DNA from: Achromobacter xylosoxidans
GTDB taxonomy: Bacteria > Pseudomonadota > Gammaproteobacteria > Burkholderiales > Burkholderiaceae_B
Assembly: GCF_002192695.1 (NCBI RefSeq)
Contig: NZ_MTLG01000112.1
Coordinates: 62,001-126,000, forward strand
Direction of reading: 5' to 3'
Length of the DNA: 64,000 bases
This document shows positions 53,531 through 61,850 of the stretch, in pieces. Made by a program: the position numbers and the translations under genes. Each line of letters starts with the position of its first letter. Positions within the stretch are counted from its first letter, which is position 1. The notes beneath the pieces were generated by a model. That model did no database searches and was not told the DNA's origin. It saw only the letters and a list, made by a program, of their open reading frames with translations.

Positions 53531-54848
53531 CCAGCTTTGCCGCTCCCGCGCCGCGCTGCCGTCCATAGGGGCGCATCAGCAGCCCGCACCCTGCCGCGAT
53601 CAGGCCCAGTCCCGCCAGATACAACACGATCAGCCGCGGTGAGCCATCGCCCAGCGACAGCAGGTACGTCGCCACCAGCGGCGCGGTGCCGCCGCCTATC
53701 GCGCCGCCTATCTGCACCGCCAGCGAGATGCCCGTGTAGCGCACGGCAGGCGGGAACATGCTGGAGAAGAGGCTGGATTCCTGCGCATACATCGCGGCGT
53801 AGACCAGGCCGAATGCCACCAGCATGGCGATGTTCGTGTGATACGCCGTCTTCTCTTCCAGCAACGAGAAGAACGTCGCGCTGAACAGTGAGATGCCCAA
53901 CGCACCGGCGATGAATATCGCGCGCTTGCTGATCATGTCGCCCAGCAGCCCGAACAGCGGAATGGTGAACAACGCCCCGACCGCTCCCCATATGACACCC
54001 GTCAATATGGTTTCACGCGGCAGCCCCAGCGTGCCCACGGCGTAGGTCAATGAAAACGTCGCCAGCGTGTAGAACCAGGTCTTTTCGGAGATGCAGGCCA
54101 CCAGCGCGGCCAACACCGGCACCTTGTGGTCTCTGAGCACTGTCTTCAAGGGCAGCGCGTCCTGTTTCGGCTGGGCTTGCGCCTGCTTGAATTCCGGCGA
54201 TTCGCTGACCTTGGCGCGGATGTACCAACCGACCAGCAGCAGGAACACGCTTGCCAGGAATGGCAGGCGCCAGCCCCAGCTCAGCATCTCCGCCTCCGGC
54301 AGCCTGGAGACCGCGCCCATGGCCAGCGACGACAGGATCAAGCCGGGCGCGACCCCGACCTGCGGCAGGCTGCCGAACAGGCCCTTCTTGCCTTCTGGCG
54401 CGTGCTCCACCGCCATCAGCACAGCGCCGCCCCACTCGCCGCCTACCGCCAGGCCTTGCAGGAAGCGGAAGAAGACCAGGGCCACCGCGCCCCAGTAGCC
54501 TATCGCCTCATAGCTTGGCGTCAGGCCGATCAGGATGGTGGGCACGCCCATCAGCATCAGGCTGATCATCAGCATCGATTTGCGGCCGACGCGGTCGCCG
54601 AAGTGGCCGAAGACGATGCCGCCCAACGGACGCGCGATGAATCCGACCGCATAGGTACCGAATGCCGCCAGCGTCCCGCTGATGGGGTCGATCGCGGGAA
54701 AGTAGATCTTGTTGAAAATCAGCGCGGCCGCAATGCCGTAGAGAAAGAAGTCATACCACTCGATGGTGGTCCCGATCATGCTGGACAGGCCCGCGGTCAC
54801 GTAGTGCTTCTTGGTGCGCGAGGACGGCTGTTGTGAGATGGCGTTCAT
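53502..54848 (-). CDS. MFS transporter, metabolite:H+ symporter (MHS) family
   Basis: 448 residues with 12 predicted helices. It has the MHS signature: GTTIEWYDFFLYGIAAALIF at the N-terminus, PLGGIVFGHFGDRVGRKSML (loop 2-3, about 79-98) and RFLQGLAVGGEWGGAVLMAVEHAP (about 127-150). The family takes up carboxylates, betaines or aromatic acids with protons. The ATG follows AGGGAG, 33 bp after the cupin gene, with which it forms an operon. Confidence 0.93.
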   Translation of the reverse strand: MNAISQQPSSRTKKHYVTAGLSSMIGTTIEWYDFFLYGIAAALIFNKIYFPAIDPISGTLAAFGTYAVGFIARPLGGIVFGHFGDRVGRKSMLMISLMLMGVPTILIGLTPSYEAIGYWGAVALVFFRFLQGLAVGGEWGGAVLMAVEHAPEGKKGLFGSLPQVGVAPGLILSSLAMGAVSRLPEAEMLSWGWRLPFLASVFLLLVGWYIRAKVSESPEFKQAQAQPKQDALPLKTVLRDHKVPVLAALVACISEKTWFYTLATFSLTYAVGTLGLPRETILTGVIWGAVGALFTIPLFGLLGDMISKRAIFIAGALGISLFSATFFSLLEEKTAYHTNIAMLVAFGLVYAAMYAQESSLFSSMFPPAVRYTGISLAVQIGGAIGGGTAPLVATYLLSLGDGSPRLIVLYLAGLGLIAAGCGLLMRPYGRQRGAGAAKLASAASPSIR

Positions 54849-54881
54849 CCCGGTCTCCCTTGTTTTCTTTTTTGCGTCCGA

Positions 54882-55367
54882 CTACACGGCGGTGGTCTCT
54901 TCCGCCAGGCTCTTGCGTTCGCTGACGTTGAAGCGGCCCTCGTAGATAGCGCCCTGGCGGGTATGCGGGCCGACGTACTGCACGTACAGGATCGTGCCGG
55001 CCTCGATAGTCTGCAGTTCGCTTTCGAAATGGGGATCCGGATGGAAGATCATCGAACCCTTGCCGTGGAGCTTGCCTTCGATGAGGAACTGACCGTCCAG
55101 GATGTACCAGACCTGCGCGAAGTAGTGGTTGTGCAGCGGGTGCCCCGAGCCCTTTTCGTACCGCACGATGCCCGCGTTCGGAATCGTCGGATCCTCTGCC
55201 GTCGGATGGAACATCATCTTCGCGAACTGGCCTTCGTAACGCAGGTTGGTCCACTCGAGGTCGTTCTCGTGGCGGGCGCGCATGCCCTGATGGTCTTCGG
55301 TCAGCGGACCGCCGCGGCCGCCCTCGTTGATGATCTTCTTGCCTGTGATGGTGTCGATGCTGGTCAT
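54882..55367 (-). CDS. Cupin domain protein (paralogue 2)
   Basis: 161 residues from the ATG at 55367; the frame is open 17 codons further upstream. Cupin motif 1 is GSGHPLHNHYFAQVWYILDG, again with Gln where most cupins have Glu; motif 2 is GKGSMIFHPDPHFE. It is about half identical to the cupin at 50403-50849 over the barrel. It is cotranscribed with the MHS transporter, so it may act on, or sense, the imported compound. Paired palindromes lie 38-73 bp upstream. Confidence 0.86.
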   Translation of the reverse strand: MTSIDTITGKKIINEGGRGGPLTEDHQGMRARHENDLEWTNLRYEGQFAKMMFHPTAEDPTIPNAGIVRYEKGSGHPLHNHYFAQVWYILDGQFLIEGKLHGKGSMIFHPDPHFESELQTIEAGTILYVQYVGPHTRQGAIYEGRFNVSERKSLAEETTAV

Positions 55368-55404
55368 GTGCTGTCCGTCCTGAAGAAAGGAAAATGATAA
55401 ATAC

Positions 55405-55440
55405 AAATGGGATCCCATTTATATAAAACGGGATCCTATT
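55405..55440. promoter_or_regulatory. Two GGGATCC palindromic operators upstream of the cupin/MFS operon
   Basis: AAATGGGATCCCATTT (55405-55420) is a perfect 16-bp palindrome. A second, imperfect copy AAACGGGATCCTATT (55426-55440) has its centre 21 bp away, two helical turns, so two dimers could bind the same face. The size and symmetry suit FCD-type GntR regulators, two of which are encoded nearby. The region is AT-rich. No gene is evident in 55368-55628. Confidence 0.7.
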
Positions 55441-55628
55441 GACAGCGCATCGAGGCGGCTACTGGGTTTAACCCTTAGATTCAGCACGAAGGATCACGGC
55501 CGGGAGAAACGCCGATGGCCGCAAGCTGCGGCGGGCCGGAACGAGGCGCGGAGCGCCCCGGATGCCTATGCAAGGCTATCGATGTGGAGAGACCCGGGCG
55601 CCGGCGGGCGTCAGGGCATGGGACAAAC

Positions 55629-56324
55629 TCAGATCTGGTCCAACCACCGCTCCATCGCGTTGCGCGCGCAGCGTTCGAGCTGCGGGCCGTAACGCAGTGC
55701 GTCCTCGCGAATGGCGGCCGGATCGATCTGGCGCAGGCTCAGTTCGCAGGCATGGCCGATCAGCCAACGCTCGATCTGCGCGGAATCCGCCTCCAGATGG
55801 AACTGCAGGCCCAGTATCCTGGATCCCAGCGCAAACGCCTGGTTCGGGAAGCCCGGCGTTTCGGCCAGGCGGGACGCGCCCTCGGGTATGGCGAACTGGT
55901 CGCCATGCCAGTGCAGCACGGGCACGGACGCGACCGCATTCAGCACGGAATCCTGCCCTTGCGGCGTCAGCGTCAACGGCGCATAGCCGATCTCCGCGCG
56001 GCCGGTGGACACCACGTCCGCCCCCAGCGCCGCCGCCATGAGCTGTGCGCCCAGGCAGATGCCCAGCGTCGGCTTGTCCTGGCGCAGGCGGTGCGCGATG
56101 GCGCGCAGCTCCTGCGCCAGGAAGGGATAGCGGCCGGTTTCATAGACGCCGATGGGGCCGCCCAGGATCACGACGAGATCGGCATTACCCAGGGCGGCGG
56201 TATCGATGGCGTCGACGCCGGCTTCCAGGTATCGCACGCTGTAGCCGCGCTCCGCCAGGACCGGCGCCAATATGCCCAGGTCTTCAAAGGGAACGTGGCG
56301 GATCGCCAAGGCGCTGAGGCTCAT
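55629..56324 (-). CDS. Class I glutamine amidotransferase-like protein
   Basis: 231 residues. The triad is intact: nucleophile Cys in LGICLGAQLMAAALGADV (about residue 89), and His and Glu in LGLQFHLEAD (about 175-177). The N-terminal VVILGGPIGVYE forms the oxyanion region. Stand-alone proteins of this kind are similar to the GuaA amidotransferase domain but have no synthetase partner. The ATG follows AGGAG. It is the last gene of an operon with the 90-residue protein and YggS. Confidence 0.9.
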   Translation of the reverse strand: MSLSALAIRHVPFEDLGILAPVLAERGYSVRYLEAGVDAIDTAALGNADLVVILGGPIGVYETGRYPFLAQELRAIAHRLRQDKPTLGICLGAQLMAAALGADVVSTGRAEIGYAPLTLTPQGQDSVLNAVASVPVLHWHGDQFAIPEGASRLAETPGFPNQAFALGSRILGLQFHLEADSAQIERWLIGHACELSLRQIDPAAIREDALRYGPQLERCARNAMERWLDQI

Positions 56325-56335
56325 TCCAGGGACTC

Positions 56336-56608
56336 CTATTGCGGGCTTGGGTGACGGTCCAGGCCGCCCAGCAAGCCTTCGGGGGTTGAGACAAACACGT
56401 TTTCCGACGCCAGCAGCCGAATGCCTTGCGGCGTGCTTTCCAGCAGGCGCCGCTCGCCGTCGGCAACCTGCAGGCTGAGCTGATAACCGTCCTTGGCCGG
56501 CAGCCGCGCGGCGATGTCGCGACTGTCGTCCAGCGCGGATGCCGCGGTGGATTCGAAATGGCCGATCAGGCGGCCGTCACGCTTGATGATGAGTCGGTAC
56601 ACCGGCAT
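56336..56608 (-). CDS. Conserved small hypothetical protein (90 aa)
   Basis: I do not recognise this protein. It has 90 residues and no signal peptide or membrane segment. The start is MPVYRLIIKRDGRLIGHFES, and the pattern suggests a small alpha/beta protein with strands at both ends. The tight spacing (5 bp after yggS, 11 bp before the amidotransferase) and codon use typical of its neighbours support a real gene cotranscribed with them. Confidence 0.7.
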   Translation of the reverse strand: MPVYRLIIKRDGRLIGHFESTAASALDDSRDIAARLPAKDGYQLSLQVADGERRLLESTPQGIRLLASENVFVSTPEGLLGGLDRHPSPQ

Positions 56609-56613
56609 GCGCG

Positions 56614-57447
56614 CTACTCCGGTTCACGCGCTTGCGCGCCGTTGTCGGTGGGCCAGTAATAGGAGTCGGGCGTGTTGCGCGCGCCGAAGATGGCTTGGCC
56701 GACGCGGACCACGGTGGCCCCTTCCTCGATGGCGATCTCGTAGTCGCCGGACATGCCCATGGACAGTTCATCCATGCCTATGCCCGCGGGCGCGTCCTGG
56801 CGCAGCTGGTCGCGCAGCGTGCGCAACAGGATGAAGCACTCGCGTACCCGCGCCGCTTCGGCCGAAAACAGCGCCAGGGTCATCAGGCCGCGCACCCGCA
56901 GCCCCGAAAACGCAGGCAGTTCCCGCAGGAAGGCCGCGGTCTCTTCCGGCTGCAGCCCGTACTTGCTGGCTTCGCCCGAGGTATTGACCTGCACGAACAC
57001 GTCCAGCTGACGGCCTTCTGCCTGCAGCCGGCGATCCAGCGCTTCGGCCACCCGCAGACTATCGAGCGCCTGGAACTCGGCCGCGTAACGGGCCACGAGC
57101 TTGGCCTTGTTGGTCTGCAGATGGCCGATGACCGACCAGCGCAGGTCCGTCAGGTCTGCCATGGCTTCCCATTTCCTGGACACTTCCTGCAGCTTGTTTT
57201 CGCCCAGGTAGCGGCACCCGGCCTCGTAGGCCAGCCGGATGCGCGCCTCTTCCACCGTCTTGCTCACCGGCAGCAGGCGCACCGTCGCCGGATCGCGCCC
57301 GGCGCGCCGCGCCGCATCGGCGATGCGCTCGTTGACCGTGGCCAGATTGCGGCGGAAGTCCTCGACCGACTGCGCCTGCGGCCAACGGCCATGCTGGTCA
57401 TGCTGTGTCTGGGTGCCGTTGTCTTGCCCAGGGTCTTGCTCGCTCAT
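56614..57447 (-). CDS. YggS family PLP homeostasis protein (PLPBP)
   Basis: 277 residues. A single alanine-racemase-like TIM barrel binds PLP through the Lys in LLPVSKTVEEARI (about residue 61). Family segments include YLGENKLQEVSRKWEAM, WSVIGHLQTNKAK, VFVQVNTSGEASKYG, and ELSMGMSGDYEIAIEEGATVVRVGQAIFG at the C-terminus. It buffers PLP and affects amino acid balance. A Gln/Asp-rich extension of about 30 residues precedes the conserved part. It is the first gene of a three-gene operon. Confidence 0.94.
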   Translation of the reverse strand: MSEQDPGQDNGTQTQHDQHGRWPQAQSVEDFRRNLATVNERIADAARRAGRDPATVRLLPVSKTVEEARIRLAYEAGCRYLGENKLQEVSRKWEAMADLTDLRWSVIGHLQTNKAKLVARYAAEFQALDSLRVAEALDRRLQAEGRQLDVFVQVNTSGEASKYGLQPEETAAFLRELPAFSGLRVRGLMTLALFSAEAARVRECFILLRTLRDQLRQDAPAGIGMDELSMGMSGDYEIAIEEGATVVRVGQAIFGARNTPDSYYWPTDNGAQAREPE

Positions 57448-57554
57448 GCCCGAACCTCGCGTAGGAATAACGGCCGGCGTTTTCCATTACGCTTATGCCG
57501 CCTGAAGTTTTGTCATAGGTCAATATTATCACGCTGGCACGGGACCGGCGGGTG

Positions 57555-58421
57555 CTATGCGTTGGCGGCCAGCCATTCGCGCGGCGACACTCCCATCCGT
57601 TGCCGGAACGCCTTGGACAGGGACGAGGCGCTGGCAAACCCCAGCTCCGCCGCCACCAGCTTGACGGCGTGGCCCGATCGCATCATGGACGCCGCCAGGC
57701 TCAGCCGCCAATCGGTCAGGTAGGCCGCGGGAGTAGCACCGGTAGCGTCCTTGAAGGCCGCCGCGAAGGCGCTGCGCGACATGCCCGCCATCGCCGCCAT
57801 CCTGGCCAGGGACCAGTCTTCGTATGGCGATCGGTGCAGCGCCACCAGCGCCCTGGCCAGGCGCGGATCCGACAGCCCCATCACCAAACCGCTGGTCACG
57901 CCTACGTCCTGCGGATGATCGAGTATCCACCTGAGCAGCTGGATCAGCACCACTTCGAACAGGCGGTCGGCCAGCAGGCGCGAGCCGCAGCGCACATGAT
58001 CCGCCTCGGCGAACAGCAGGTCCAACGCGGGCCGCAAGCCTTTGACCGCGTCCAGCGGAATCCGCACCACGGGCGGCAGGGACTGCACGATGGGATTACG
58101 TTCGCCGCCGTCGAAATCCAGCGCGGCGCAGGTGAAATCCGAACCATCCCGCGGAGGATTCACGAACTCGTGATGCACCGCGCGCGGGTAGAACAGCAGG
58201 GTCGGCTCGGCCAGGCGCAGGCGCGGCGTGGCGGTCTCGCCCGGGCGATGCCGCACTTCCATCTCGCCCCGGCGCAACACGTGCAGAAAGCCACGCCCCG
58301 GCACGGCTTCGAAAGCCTGGGTGCCGCATAGCGCACCCGTGTGGAACAGCGTGGCGCGCACCCGGAAACGGTCCAGCAACGCCGACAGCCGGTCAACCTG
58401 GAGAGGAACAGGATCGCTCAT
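57555..58421 (-). CDS. AraC family transcriptional regulator with cupin-type sensor domain
   Basis: 288 residues. The N-terminal half (about 15-170) is the AraC cupin_6 sensor type (FLHVLRRGEMEVRH, LFYPRAVHHEFVNP). The C-terminal half has two helix-turn-helix motifs: WSLARMAAMAGMSRSAFAAAFK and VKLVAAELGFASASSLSKAFRQRMG. This architecture is common in regulators of CMD/AhpD-like and oxidoreductase genes. It is divergent from the AhpD-like gene (122-bp gap), its likely target. Confidence 0.92.
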   Translation of the reverse strand: MSDPVPLQVDRLSALLDRFRVRATLFHTGALCGTQAFEAVPGRGFLHVLRRGEMEVRHRPGETATPRLRLAEPTLLFYPRAVHHEFVNPPRDGSDFTCAALDFDGGERNPIVQSLPPVVRIPLDAVKGLRPALDLLFAEADHVRCGSRLLADRLFEVVLIQLLRWILDHPQDVGVTSGLVMGLSDPRLARALVALHRSPYEDWSLARMAAMAGMSRSAFAAAFKDATGATPAAYLTDWRLSLAASMMRSGHAVKLVAAELGFASASSLSKAFRQRMGVSPREWLAANA

Positions 58422-58543
58422 ATCTTGGACGAAATGACAATTTCTATGGATTAAACAACACCTTACGTCCAGCCATTCTACGTACGATTTCTCCAGCCCG
58501 TCCGATACCGGCGGCCTTTTTTTCTTTTCCAGGAGTTACCGAC

Positions 58544-59089
58544 ATGTCCCGAGTTCCTCTTATCGATGCCAGCAACGCCAGTGCGGACCGCAAGGCGCTG
58601 CTCACGCAGATCCACGGCGCCTTTGGCGCTACGCCGAACATGTTCAAGGCTGTCGCCAATTCGCCGGCGGCGTTGCAGAGCATGTGGGGCGCATTCGGCG
58701 CGCTCGGTGGCGGCGTCATCCCCGCCAAGCTGGGCGAACAGATCGCTGTGGCGGTGGCCGACCGCAACGCTTGCGAATACTGCCTCGCAGCCCATACGGC
58801 CCTGGGGCGCAAGGCGGGCGCCAGCGCCGAGGAAATGGCTGCCGCGCAAGGCGGCGACGCCGCCGACCCCAAGACCGCCGCGGCGCTGCGCTTCGCGCTG
58901 AAGCTGGTGGAGGCGCGCGGGCAAGTGAGCGCCGCCGACGTGCAAGCCGTGCGCGCGGCAGGCTACAGCGACCAGGAGATCGTCGAGATCCTGGCGCACG
59001 TCGCGCTCAACCTGTTCACCAACTACGTCAACGTGGCCTTTGCCGTGCCGGTGGATTTCCCGGCCGTGAAACTGCGCCGCGCCGCGTAA
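58544..59089 (+). CDS. Carboxymuconolactone decarboxylase family / AhpD-like peroxidase-related protein
   Basis: 181 residues, all-helical CMD fold. The AhpD-type redox motif is seen in RNACEYCLAAHTALGRKAG: ExxC-x2-... with Cys and His in EYCLAAH. Such proteins act as alkylhydroperoxidases or thiol antioxidants. The ATG follows CAGGAG. It is probably regulated by the divergent AraC gene and is followed 59 bp later by a redoxin gene that may supply electrons. Confidence 0.9.
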   Translation: MSRVPLIDASNASADRKALLTQIHGAFGATPNMFKAVANSPAALQSMWGAFGALGGGVIPAKLGEQIAVAVADRNACEYCLAAHTALGRKAGASAEEMAAAQGGDAADPKTAAALRFALKLVEARGQVSAADVQAVRAAGYSDQEIVEILAHVALNLFTNYVNVAFAVPVDFPAVKLRRAA

Positions 59090-59148
59090 TTCACCCATCG
59101 CGGCGGGCGGAGCCCCTCACCCGCCCGCCGCGCCTCAGGAGCCTGCAG

Positions 59149-59721
59149 ATGTCCCGATCCGATACCCTGCCCCACGCATTGCCCCCGCCCTTGCTGACAG
59201 ACGAATGGCTGAATGCGGATGGCCCCATCGATCTCGCCGCCCTGCGCGGCAAGGTCGTGCTGCTGCACGCATTTCAGATGCTATGTCCTGGGTGCCTGTC
59301 GCATGGGCTGCCGCAGGCCGAACGCGTGCACCGGCTGTTCCGCGGACAGGATGTGGCGGTCATCGGCCTGCATACCGTGTTCGAACACCACGACGTCATG
59401 GGCCCCGCCGCGCTGCGGGCCTTTAATCACGAGTACCGGTGGAGCTTTCCCATCGGCATCGACCGCCCTGCCGCGAATGGCGCCGTGCCGATGACCATGC
59501 AAGCCTATGGGCTGCGCGGCACGCCCAGCCTGGTCCTGCTGGACCGCCGGGGACGCGTGCGCCTGCAGCACTTCGGCAGCATCGACGACCTGGCCCTGGG
59601 CGCGGCCATCGGCAGACTGCAGGGCGAGAACGATGTCCCTGCCGTCGAGGCTGCTGCGCCAGATGATTCCAGCCGCGGAGAGTGCGACTCGGAAGGCTGC
59701 CTTGCGTCGCGTCCGCGATAA
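59149..59721 (+). CDS. Thioredoxin-fold redoxin protein
   Basis: 190 residues of the TlpA/redoxin group without a signal peptide. The active site is CPGC in FQMLCPGCLSHGLPQ (about residues 45-48), and the cis-Pro lies in YGLRGTPSLVLLDRRG. The frame is open upstream, but the ATG at 59149 has AGGAG. The C-terminal 25 residues are acidic and end with a Cys pair region (GECDSEGC), a possible extra metal or redox site. It probably forms a redox pair with the AhpD-like protein. Confidence 0.86.
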   Translation: MSRSDTLPHALPPPLLTDEWLNADGPIDLAALRGKVVLLHAFQMLCPGCLSHGLPQAERVHRLFRGQDVAVIGLHTVFEHHDVMGPAALRAFNHEYRWSFPIGIDRPAANGAVPMTMQAYGLRGTPSLVLLDRRGRVRLQHFGSIDDLALGAAIGRLQGENDVPAVEAAAPDDSSRGECDSEGCLASRPR

Positions 59722-59745
59722 GCGCCGCGAGTCCCGTCCGTGCCG

Positions 59746-60828
59746 CTACGGCTGGACCATGGCGCGCAGCACCCGCACCAGGCATGCCGCCTGTTCCTCG
59801 GTGCCCACGGAAATGCGCAGGAACTGCTCCACGCGCGGCCGCTGGAAATGGCGCACCAGTATTTTCGCGTCCTTCAGACCAGCCGCGAGCGCCCGCGCAT
59901 CGAAGCGCGGATGGCGCACGAACAGGAAATTCGCCTGCGACGGCAAGACGTCGAAGCCCAACAGCCGCAGATGCGCGCAGAGCAAGGTACGGGTGCCGAT
60001 GATGGCCTGCCGCGTCTCCTCGAAATAGGCGCGGTCCTGAAAGGCCGCTGCGGCGCCCGCCTGCGCCAGGCGGCCGAGCGGATAGGAATTGAAGCTGTTC
60101 TTCACCCGTTCCAGCGCGGCAATCAGCGGCTCCTGCCCAATCGCGAACCCCACGCGCAGGCCGGCCAGCGCCCGGGACTTCGACAGCGTCTGGATCACCA
60201 GCAGGTTCGGATACCGCTGCACCAGGGCAATGGCGGATTGTCCGCCGAAGTCCACATAGGCCTCGTCCACCAGCACCAGCCGGCGGGGCTGGATCTCCAG
60301 CAGCCGCTGCACGCGGTCCAGCGGCAGGCATTCTCCCGTGGGTGCATTCGGGTTGGCGATGACCATGCCGGCAATGCCGGCATCCGCAGCGCCCAACGCC
60401 GCAAAACCATCCAGGTCCAGCCTCAGGCCGTCGTCCACCGCGATCTGCGCGCTGCGTATGCCGAACAAGCGGCAATACACCTCATAGAAGCCGTAGGTCA
60501 CGTCCGCCATCAGCAAGGGTTGGACACCATGCTGGAAGAACGCGCAGAACGCCAGCGCCAGCACTTCGTCGGAACCGTTGCCGGCAAAGACCTGCGCCGC
60601 CGGCACCCCGTGATATTGCGCGATGGCCGCGCGCAGATGCCCGGCCTGTGGATCCGGATAGCGCTCCAGGCCTTCGGCCGCCGCGGCGGCGATGGCCGCC
60701 ACCACGGCGGGTGACGGCGGATAGGGATTTTCGTTGGTGTTGAGTTTGATCCATCCATCGCCCGGCGACTGCTCTCCGGGCACGTAGGGCGACAAGGTCT
60801 CAACGCGCGGGCTGTGTAGGGAAACCAT
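59746..60828 (-). CDS. hisC: Histidinol-phosphate aminotransferase
   Basis: 360-residue fold-type I PLP enzyme converting imidazole-acetol phosphate to histidinol phosphate. HisC features: IKLNTNENPYPPSP near the N-terminus, VFAGNGSDEVLALAF, ANPNAPTGE, VDEAYVDFGG, and the PLP Lys in TLSKSRALAGLRVGFAIG (about residue 219). It is separate from other his genes and may be a second copy with another substrate. It is divergent from psd. Confidence 0.9.
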   Translation of the reverse strand: MVSLHSPRVETLSPYVPGEQSPGDGWIKLNTNENPYPPSPAVVAAIAAAAAEGLERYPDPQAGHLRAAIAQYHGVPAAQVFAGNGSDEVLALAFCAFFQHGVQPLLMADVTYGFYEVYCRLFGIRSAQIAVDDGLRLDLDGFAALGAADAGIAGMVIANPNAPTGECLPLDRVQRLLEIQPRRLVLVDEAYVDFGGQSAIALVQRYPNLLVIQTLSKSRALAGLRVGFAIGQEPLIAALERVKNSFNSYPLGRLAQAGAAAAFQDRAYFEETRQAIIGTRTLLCAHLRLLGFDVLPSQANFLFVRHPRFDARALAAGLKDAKILVRHFQRPRVEQFLRISVGTEEQAACLVRVLRAMVQP

Positions 60829-60883
60829 GGTGTTGCGGCAACGGCCTCTCGGTAAGCGATCGACGGGTTTCTGAATCTCGATT

Positions 60884-60919
60884 TTGTCCTATGTCATACT
60901 ACACTACGATTCAGGACAA
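60884..60919. promoter_or_regulatory. Inverted repeat between hisC and psd
   Basis: TTGTCCT (60884-60890) and AGGACAA (60913-60919) are perfect 7-bp arms separated by 22 bp. The left part (TGTCCTATGTCA) is similar to AGTCCTAAGACA just upstream of the MocR start at 63146. Both could bind that regulator, by inference. Confidence 0.4.
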
Positions 60920-60956
60920 TAAATGCCATACCGCCCACGCCGCAGCCGCGAGTTTC

Positions 60957-61802
60957 ATGTCTACGTCTCTTTCCCTGTTTTTCCAGCGCGTTGCGCCCAA
61001 GCTCTGGCTGACGCGCTGCGCCGGCCGGCTGGCTTCATGCCGCCAGTCATGGGTAGCCCAGCCGCTGATCCGCGGGTATGCCAGTTGGTACGGCATCGAT
61101 CTCGGCGAGGCCCTGCTCCCCGATCCGAAGGCCTATGACAGTTTCAACGCGTTCTTCACGCGCGCCTTGCGTCCCGGCGCCCGCCAGCTGGCCGACGCGG
61201 ACTGGACCAGTCCGGCGGATGGCGTCGTCAGCCAGTTCGGCCGCATCAGCCTGGGGCAACTGATCCAGGCCAAGCAGCGCCAATACAGCGCGGCCGCGCT
61301 GCTGGCCGATGCCGACCTGGCCCGCGCGCTGGGCGGCGGCTGGTTCACCACGATCTATCTGAGTCCGCGCGACTACCATCGGGTGCACATGCCTTGCGAG
61401 GGACGTCTGCTGGGCATGCGCCATGTGCCGGGAACGCTGTATTCCGTCCGGCCGGAGATCGTGCAAGGCATGGACGGCCTGCTGGCGCGCAACGAACGGG
61501 TGGTCTGCTGGTTCGAACATCCCCTCCATGGCGTCTACGCCATGGTGCTGGTGGGCGCCGCCATCGTCGGCAGCATCGCCACGGCCTGGCATGGCCCGGT
61601 GGCGCCGCATGGCCGTCGCATTCAGCAGTGGGACTACGGCGGCCTGCCGCCCTTGCGCTTGCCGCAAGGCGCGGAGATGGGGCATTTCCAGCTCGGGTCC
61701 ACCGTGGTGGTGCTGATGCCGGGCAGCGCCTGGCGTTTCCATCCCGGCTGGAAAACGGGGCGCACCGTCAGATTGGGACAAGCCATGGCCGACCGGCGTT
61801 GA
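60957..61802 (+). CDS. psd: Phosphatidylserine decarboxylase proenzyme
   Basis: 281 residues from the ATG at 60957; an ATG at 60891 is possible but would run through the inverted repeat. The self-cleavage site LGST is in HFQLGSTVVVLMPG (Ser at about residue 248), which generates the pyruvoyl group. Other family segments are PADGVVSQFGRI, TTIYLSPRDYHRVHMP and VGAAIVGSI. It forms phosphatidylethanolamine at the inner membrane. Confidence 0.93.
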   Translation: MSTSLSLFFQRVAPKLWLTRCAGRLASCRQSWVAQPLIRGYASWYGIDLGEALLPDPKAYDSFNAFFTRALRPGARQLADADWTSPADGVVSQFGRISLGQLIQAKQRQYSAAALLADADLARALGGGWFTTIYLSPRDYHRVHMPCEGRLLGMRHVPGTLYSVRPEIVQGMDGLLARNERVVCWFEHPLHGVYAMVLVGAAIVGSIATAWHGPVAPHGRRIQQWDYGGLPPLRLPQGAEMGHFQLGSTVVVLMPGSAWRFHPGWKTGRTVRLGQAMADRR

Positions 61803-61850
61803 CGCCGGCGGCTAGAACCTGTTCACATTAAAAGGAGCCTTGCACAGGCC

